NCBI GenBank assembly: GCA_030533035.1
Contig: JAUNJW010000037.1
Span: 1 to 11,513 of the forward strand
DNA length: 11,513 bases
Origin: Erysipelotrichaceae bacterium
GTDB taxonomy: Bacteria; Bacillota_I; Bacilli_A; Erysipelotrichales; Erysipelotrichaceae
Direction: 5' to 3'
Shown here: piece after piece, positions 6,814 through 11,513 of the stretch
How the letters are laid out: each line of letters opens with the position of its first letter
How positions within the stretch are numbered: position 1 is the first letter of the stretch
Notes under the pieces: generated by a model
Seen by the model: only the letters and a program-made list of their open reading frames with translations
The model's database searches: none
What the model was told of the DNA's origin: nothing
Made by a program: the position numbers and the translations under genes

Positions 6814-8931
6814 TCAGCGGACACAGACGATGACGCTGAGGGCAGGAACCCTGACCTCGGAAACAGAATCCGGCTGGGCGTCGCCTTCCTCGTTGAAGAC
6901 AATCCGCCATCCCGGTTCAAAGTTGTAATAGCGGTCATCGAATGTCGGGTTGATGATGACCCGGATCACCTGGGAATCATTGTTGGGATCCGAGCATGTG
7001 ATTTCGTAGAAGATGATGCCGCCTTCCGCCACGGAAAGACGCACATATTTTTCAATCTGCCTTGAGAAATGCAGACGGAAACCGCGGTAATTCCTTCTTA
7101 ACGCAATCGCCTTTTTGGTATATTCGATCAGGTTGCTGTTGTATTCAGCCCGCCGCCAGTCCATCTGGTTGATATTGTCGCCGGCATTGTAGGAGTTGGA
7201 ATTGTCCGCCTTGGTGCCGCCGAATTCAAAGCCGGCATGGATGAACGGAACACCCTGCGCCACCATTGTCATGGCGATCATCATCTTCAGGCGCTTCTTC
7301 CTGGTTTCCCTGTCCTCATTTGAGCAGCATGCGTGCATCTTGTCCCAGGCGGTGGAATTGTCATGGGTTTCAATGCCGTTGATGGACTTGTCGGGTGAGT
7401 CAAACCGCTTGTAGTACGGTTCTCCCAGTGTGTTTCCGCTCAGGGCGCTCAGAGTGCCGAAGGACAGACCGAGGTCGCCGGTCGCGTAGCCGCGGACATA
7501 TTTCTGGTCATCCGCTGTCTTTCCCTTGATCATGTCGCGGAAGAAATCATTGAAATGACCGATGCCGGGCATCTTTTCCTGGTTGCTGATAGTGGCCTTT
7601 TTCGCCCCGTCAAGAATTGTCGGCATGTCCCAGCCCTCGCCGTAGATCATGGCGGAAGGCTTGACCGACTGGGCGGTGTCGCGGACCTTGTTCATGGTTT
7701 CCGTGTCAAGGATTCCCATCAGGTCGAAACGCATGCCGTCAACGGAATAAATGGACATGATCTTTCTGACCGCATCGACGATAAACTTTCTTACCATCGG
7801 TTTCTCAGAAGCGAAGTCATTGCCGCAGTAAGTGCCGTTGGACATGAATCCGCTGGAATTGTAGCGGAAGTAGTAATACGGCAGTACACCGTGGAAAGAA
7901 GAAGTCTCCACGTTGTAGACATGGTTGAACACCACGTCAAGGTTGACCCTGAGACCTGCCTTGTGCATCTTTGTGACCATTGTCCTGAGCTCCCTGACCC
8001 TGGCATAGGGATCATCGGGATCGGAGGAATAGCTGCCTTCCGGCGTGATGAACTGCATCGGGTCATAGCCCCAGTTATAGCCCTGCTCGGTATGGAACTC
8101 ATCAACCGTGATGAAATCGAAGACCGGCATCAGCTGCACATGGGTGACTCCCAGCGAAGCCAGGTAGGCCAGGCCTGTCGGGATACCGTTATAGGAAGTG
8201 TTTTCCTCACACAGGGCAGCGAAAGTGCCGTGCGTTTTTGTGCCGGTGATGGAGGAGGAAGTCATGTCACGGACACTGGCTTCATAGATCACGGCGTCGG
8301 TGCCGGTGATATCCTCAAGCGGGTAGTCCTGGATCTTCATGACGTCATCAAGATCAATGACAGCGCTCTCGCGGCCGTTGCCGATGGAGCTGATTCCGTA
8401 CGGGTCGATGCACTCGTGTATTTCGCCGTTGCGTTCCACGAAATAGGTATAGGTCGCGTATTTCAGATTGGCGATGACACGCTTGCGCCAGACGCCCTTT
8501 TCACTTCTTGCCATCGGGAATGTTTCCGTGGTGCCCTTATTGCGGATCCTCAGGGTGACGGAAACAGCGGTCGGCGCCCACAGGGCGAAATCGGTATGGG
8601 TCCAGTGGTATGTCGCGCCAAGATCGTCGCCGTTATAGAAGAAACGGTCATTGAACTGCTTGGTGTTGACAATCATCCTGTATTCCAGGGGCACACAGAG
8701 GCCGTGTGATTCCCTGACCATATAGGAGGTGCCGAAGACCAGGCCGGCAGGACATGTCAGATTGTAGCGGATATAGCTGTCATGATCCTCAACGCCGACA
8801 ATCAGCAGCTGGGTGCTGTAGCCTTTGTCACCGGTAATGTAGAAGGCTTCTGATCTGCCGCCGAAAAAAGTCCGGTTGACATGTACGGTCACTTTTCCGA
8901 AATCATCCAGATACGCATTCATACTCGGCAT
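6814..8931 (-). CDS. pulA: Type I pullulanase (GH13, glycogen/maltodextrin debranching), cytosolic
   Basis: It hydrolyses alpha-1,6 branches in pullulan, limit dextrins and glycogen fragments. The 705 residues carry no signal peptide, so it should be cytosolic, and from memory it resembles Bacillus AmyX along its length. An N-terminal beta domain (about 1-95) leads to a CBM48-like module (about 96-200) with FALWAPTAVSVTL. The GH13 barrel follows (about 210-600), with the type I marker YNWGYDP (285-291) and DVVFNH (332-337). Catalytic residues are nucleophile Asp403 in RFDLMG, acid/base Glu432 in YGEGWD and Asp524 in HDN. A short C-terminal beta domain ends the protein. Residue 526, after HDN, is Ser where AmyX has His; I do not know the effect. 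An AGGAGGT site 7 bases before the first ATG favours it over Met4. With glgP 55 bases upstream, it should clear the branches that stop the phosphorylase. Confidence 0.93.
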   Translation of the reverse strand: MPSMNAYLDDFGKVTVHVNRTFFGGRSEAFYITGDKGYSTQLLIVGVEDHDSYIRYNLTCPAGLVFGTSYMVRESHGLCVPLEYRMIVNTKQFNDRFFYNGDDLGATYHWTHTDFALWAPTAVSVTLRIRNKGTTETFPMARSEKGVWRKRVIANLKYATYTYFVERNGEIHECIDPYGISSIGNGRESAVIDLDDVMKIQDYPLEDITGTDAVIYEASVRDMTSSSITGTKTHGTFAALCEENTSYNGIPTGLAYLASLGVTHVQLMPVFDFITVDEFHTEQGYNWGYDPMQFITPEGSYSSDPDDPYARVRELRTMVTKMHKAGLRVNLDVVFNHVYNVETSSFHGVLPYYYFRYNSSGFMSNGTYCGNDFASEKPMVRKFIVDAVRKIMSIYSVDGMRFDLMGILDTETMNKVRDTAQSVKPSAMIYGEGWDMPTILDGAKKATISNQEKMPGIGHFNDFFRDMIKGKTADDQKYVRGYATGDLGLSFGTLSALSGNTLGEPYYKRFDSPDKSINGIETHDNSTAWDKMHACCSNEDRETRKKRLKMMIAMTMVAQGVPFIHAGFEFGGTKADNSNSYNAGDNINQMDWRRAEYNSNLIEYTKKAIALRRNYRGFRLHFSRQIEKYVRLSVAEGGIIFYEITCSDPNNDSQVIRVIINPTFDDRYYNFEPGWRIVFNEEGDAQPDSVSEVRVPALSVIVCVR

Positions 8932-8938
8932 AAACTTT

Positions 8939-8945
8939 ACCTCCT
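8939..8945 (-). promoter_or_regulatory. Strong ribosome-binding site of the pullulanase gene
   Basis: AGGAGGT on the minus strand, 7 bases before the ATG at 8931. It selects Met1 rather than Met4. A TATAAT (8946-8951) touches it directly upstream; see the findings. Confidence 0.8.
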
Positions 8946-8957
8946 ATTATATTGACG

Positions 8958-8980
8958 AAAAGGCGCCGTTTCCGGCGCCT
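8958..8980 (-). terminator. Stable hairpin with short T-tract between glgP and the pullulanase gene
   Basis: On the minus strand AGGCGCCG (8973-8980) pairs perfectly with CGGCGCCT (8961-8968) around a GAAA tetraloop. The stem is very GC-rich, but only three T residues follow it (8958-8960) before CG. Compared with the other two terminators in the window its T-tract is poor. It may terminate only part of the transcripts, stabilise the glgP 3' end, or tune pullulanase expression within a shared transcript. Confidence 0.6.
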
Positions 8981-8986
8981 GCCTGA

Positions 8987-11389
8987 TTAAACGCTGAGTT
9001 TGTTGATTCCCCAGATTTCAGAAGCGTATTCTTCAATCGTTCTGTCACTGGAGAAGTAGCCTGACTTGGCAATGTTGACCAGGCACATTCTTGCCCAGCT
9101 GTTGCGGTTGAGATAGCGTCTTTCGATTTCATCCTGGGCCTTGAGATAGGAATCAAAGTCAGCCAGCAGGAAGAATTCGTCGTTCTTCATGAGGATTTCA
9201 TCATAAATGACTCTGAAATCATCACGGTTTTCGGACCATGTGCCGTCGATCAGTGAGTTGAGAACTCTTCTGATTCTCTCATCGCCGTCGAAGTAGCCGC
9301 GGGCGTTGTAGCCGTATCTCATGTGGTTGATTTCATCGACAGTCAGACCGAAGATGACGTCGTTGTCACGGCCGACCAGGTTGTCGATTTCAACATTGGC
9401 GCCATCCAGTGTGCCGATGGTCACCGCGCCGTTCATCATGAACTTCATGTTGCCGGTGCCGGAAGCTTCCTTGCCGGCTGTGGAGATCTGTTCGGAAACG
9501 TCTGTGCCCGGAACAAGAATCTCACTCATGGAGACATTGTAGTTGGGCAGGAAGACAACCTTGATCATTCCCCTGACATCCGGATCATCGTTGATCTTCT
9601 TCGCTACGCAGTTGATCAGCTTGATGACCTTCTTGGCGAAGACATAGGAGCTGGCAGCCTTGGCGGCGAACAGATAAGTATGCGGATACATCTTATAGTT
9701 CGGATCGCTCTTGATGCGCTGGTAGCGGTAGATGATATTCATGACATTGAGCAGCTGTCTCTTATATGCATGCAGTCTCTTTGCCTGGGTGTCAAAGATC
9801 GATTCCGGATTGACAGAGATGCCTGTTCTTTCACGGATGTAGTTTGCCAGGAGCTCCTTGCGCTTTTCCTTGACAGCCAGGAATTCCTGCTGGACCTGAG
9901 GATTGTCAGCGTATTTCATCAGCTGTTCAAACTGACGGTAGTCGCTTTCATAGCCGCGGCCGATCTTTTCGGTGATGAGGCGTCTGAGCTCAGGGTTGGA
10001 ATAGAGCATCCATCTTCTCGGTGTGATACCGTTTGTCTTGTTGGAGAATCTGTCCGGATACACTCTGTAGAAATCACGGAACAGGTCAGCCTTCAGGATG
10101 TCGCTGTGGATTCTTGCGACGCCGTTGACACTGTGGGAGCCGACAATTGCCAGGTTAGCCATATGAACCTGGTCATCACGGATGATGCGGGTTCTGTCGA
10201 CGATCGCCGGATCTTCGGAAACAGTCTCACGGATATAGGCGCAGGCTCTGCGGTCGATTTCCTCAATAATCATGCTGATACGCGGCAGCAGGATCTGGAT
10301 ATACTTGAGCGGCCACTTTTCAAGCGCTTCGCTCATGACTGTATGGTTTGTGTAAGCCATGACTTCCTTGGTGATTTCCCAGGCCTTGTCCCACTGGTAT
10401 CCGTGGATATCCATCAGGACTCTCATCAGTTCGGGAATTGCCAGGACAGGATGGGTGTCATTGAGCTGGACGGCGACATACTTGCCGAGGTCATCCAGGC
10501 TTTCATGTTTCTTGAGATGGTCTGTGATGATGCTGTTGATGCCGGCGCAGACAAAGAAGTACTGCTGCTTCAGACGCAGATACTTGCCTTCTTCCGTGGA
10601 GTCATCAGGATAGACATTCAGACAGATGTCATCAACATCGGACAGATATTTGCGGTAGTCGATGCCGCGGGGAGCGACATCCGCCGGTTCGGCACTCCAT
10701 AAACGGAGTGTGTTTGTCATCTTTGTGTTGGCGCCGATCATGGCCATGTCATAAGGAACCGCCAGGATATGTGTGGCATGGACATGCTTGAAGTGCATAT
10801 CGCCCTTTTCGTCATAGGAGACTTCCAGGCTTCCGTACAGCTTGACGTCAACGGAATACTTCGGCTTGCGGACTTCCCACGGGTTGCCGATGCGCAGCCA
10901 CATGTCAGGAACCTCAACCTGTTCGCCATGCTTGTTGATAATCTGGCGGAACAGACCGGCACGGTAGCGGATGCAGTTGCCGTTGACCGGATAGTTCAGG
11001 GAAGCGGATGAATCCATGAAGCAGGCAGCCAGACGGCCCAGGCCGCCGTTGCCAAGACCCGGGTCAGCTTCCAGGGCGGCGATGTCGGAGTAATTCAGGC
11101 CGAGTTCGCTCAGGCCTTCAACGACGATATCATAAATGCCAAGATTCTGGAGATTGCTGGTCATCATGCGGCCGAGCAGGAATTCCATTGAGAAATAGTA
11201 AACCTGTTTGGCTTGTGTTCTTCTCTCGGCGACCTTTGTATCTTTCCAGTTGACATTTGCGTAGTCACGGACGATTTCACCCAGAACAAGATACTGTTCA
11301 GTGGGATGAGCGAGTTCAGGAGCTGTACCGTATGATTCGACAATCCTGCGGCTGAATTCTTTTTTAAATTCGTTCTTGTTTTTGAACAT
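8987..11389 (-). CDS. glgP: Glycogen/maltodextrin phosphorylase
   Basis: It releases glucose-1-phosphate from the non-reducing ends of alpha-1,4-glucans using phosphate and pyridoxal phosphate (PLP). The 800 residues fit the bacterial GT35 family. Visible features are EADPGLGNGGLGRLAACF (107-124), QLNDTHP (308-314), HSVNGVARIHSD (419-430), FSNKTNGITPRRW (448-460) and the PLP site EASGTGNMKF (641-650), with the PLP lysine at Lys649. The segment usually written KRLHEYKRQ reads KRLHAYKRQ (537-545), a glutamate-to-alanine change that keeps all the basic residues. The first ATG (11389) has an AAAGGA ribosome site 8 bases upstream. The gene follows the truncated right-edge gene by 35 bases with no terminator, and a hairpin separates it from the pullulanase gene. 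Sequence alone does not tell glycogen from maltodextrin preference, so glgP versus malP is uncertain; the neighbours favour glycogen. Confidence 0.95.
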   Translation of the reverse strand: MFKNKNEFKKEFSRRIVESYGTAPELAHPTEQYLVLGEIVRDYANVNWKDTKVAERRTQAKQVYYFSMEFLLGRMMTSNLQNLGIYDIVVEGLSELGLNYSDIAALEADPGLGNGGLGRLAACFMDSSASLNYPVNGNCIRYRAGLFRQIINKHGEQVEVPDMWLRIGNPWEVRKPKYSVDVKLYGSLEVSYDEKGDMHFKHVHATHILAVPYDMAMIGANTKMTNTLRLWSAEPADVAPRGIDYRKYLSDVDDICLNVYPDDSTEEGKYLRLKQQYFFVCAGINSIITDHLKKHESLDDLGKYVAVQLNDTHPVLAIPELMRVLMDIHGYQWDKAWEITKEVMAYTNHTVMSEALEKWPLKYIQILLPRISMIIEEIDRRACAYIRETVSEDPAIVDRTRIIRDDQVHMANLAIVGSHSVNGVARIHSDILKADLFRDFYRVYPDRFSNKTNGITPRRWMLYSNPELRRLITEKIGRGYESDYRQFEQLMKYADNPQVQQEFLAVKEKRKELLANYIRERTGISVNPESIFDTQAKRLHAYKRQLLNVMNIIYRYQRIKSDPNYKMYPHTYLFAAKAASSYVFAKKVIKLINCVAKKINDDPDVRGMIKVVFLPNYNVSMSEILVPGTDVSEQISTAGKEASGTGNMKFMMNGAVTIGTLDGANVEIDNLVGRDNDVIFGLTVDEINHMRYGYNARGYFDGDERIRRVLNSLIDGTWSENRDDFRVIYDEILMKNDEFFLLADFDSYLKAQDEIERRYLNRNSWARMCLVNIAKSGYFSSDRTIEEYASEIWGINKLSV

Positions 11390-11397
11390 AGCAGCGG

Positions 11398-11403
11398 TCC
11401 TTT
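11398..11403 (-). promoter_or_regulatory. Ribosome-binding site of glgP
   Basis: AAAGGA on the minus strand, 8 bases before the ATG at 11389. It supports this start over upstream alternatives. Confidence 0.65.
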
Positions 11404-11424
11404 CTTACTGTTCATCAAGAAAGA

Positions 11425-11513
11425 CTATTCGGATTTTGTCTTTCTTTTTCTTTCAGCGGTTGCTGTGGTTTTCTTTTTCGGTTCTGCCGTGCTCTTCTTT
11501 GCGGCAGATGTTT
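11425..11513 (-). CDS. C-terminal tail of a truncated upstream gene, Lys/Thr/Ala-rich
   Basis: One minus-strand frame from the right edge to a TAG at 11425-11427 reads as 28 residues of low-complexity basic protein: it starts TSAAKKSTAEPKKKTTATAE and ends KRKTKSE. This alanine-lysine-threonine mix resembles the disordered basic tails found on some Bacillota and Actinobacteria proteins. The other two minus-strand frames give arginine/glutamine-rich or short products that look less natural. The stop is 35 bases before glgP with no hairpin between, so the gene probably shares the glgP transcript. A branching enzyme (glgB) is a sensible guess from position only; no catalytic part is in view, so the function is not assigned. 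Confidence 0.5.
   Translation of the reverse strand, partial: TSAAKKSTAEPKKKTTATAERKRKTKSE

Noticed and set aside
7555..8709. 384-codon open frame on the plus strand opposite the pullulanase gene
   Set aside because: Antisense shadow; the His/Asp/Val-rich translation resembles no family, and the opposite strand encodes a complete GH13 enzyme.
8946..8951. TATAAT read as a promoter for the pullulanase gene
   Set aside because: A start about 7 bases downstream would fall inside the AGGAGGT, removing a usable leader, and no -35 is visible. It is mentioned in the findings but not called as a promoter.
9323..10702. 459-codon open frame on the plus strand opposite glgP
   Set aside because: It is a shadow of glgP. 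The glgP product is a full-length phosphorylase with all motifs, while the plus-strand translation is low in recognisable structure and has no credible ribosome site.
11164..11418. 84-codon minus-strand frame overlapping the glgP start
   Set aside because: It runs in another frame through the conserved N-terminus of GlgP; its translation has no recognisable content and the glgP frame has the better-placed ribosome site.

Overview
The window looks like part of a Bacillota (Firmicutes) chromosome, plausibly an anaerobic gut commensal. The reasons are the separate GlgC plus GlgD pair for ADP-glucose synthesis, strong AGGAGG-type ribosome-binding sites, compact intrinsic terminators, and an AmyX-like cytosolic type I pullulanase. 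By eye the base composition is roughly balanced. I cannot name a genus; Erysipelotrichales- or Lachnospirales-like is only a guess. All eight clearly identified genes, and a short gene tail at the right edge, lie on the minus strand, so transcription runs from high to low coordinates.

The layout, in the direction of transcription, is three units separated by hairpins. Unit A (11513 to 6814) is the lysine/threonine/alanine-rich tail of a truncated gene, then glgP (glycogen phosphorylase), then a debranching type I pullulanase. It ends at a clear terminator at 6770-6799. Unit B (6721 to 2963) is a secreted, membrane-anchored DUF885 metallopeptidase-like protein, then ung, then folC. These three are joined by short overlaps and end at a clear terminator at 2929-2957. 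Unit C (2834 to 1 and beyond) is glgC, glgD and glgA, tightly packed, with glgA cut by the left edge.

Unit C makes glycogen: GlgC, with the catalytically degenerate GlgD, makes ADP-glucose, and GlgA polymerises it. Unit A breaks glycogen or maltodextrin down: GlgP releases glucose-1-phosphate from chain ends, and the pullulanase cuts the remaining alpha-1,6 branches. The truncated upstream gene could be the branching enzyme glgB, but the visible tail does not prove this. Unit B is unrelated housekeeping (uracil repair of DNA, folate polyglutamylation) plus a surface protease-like protein, and it separates the two glycogen units.

No tRNA, rRNA, CRISPR array, insertion sequence or phage gene was seen. 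The largest gap between genes is about 130 bases (2835-2962), holding the folC terminator and the glgC promoter region with a possible CcpA (cre) site. I found no strong candidate for a wholly new system; the points worth a second look are regulatory and architectural.
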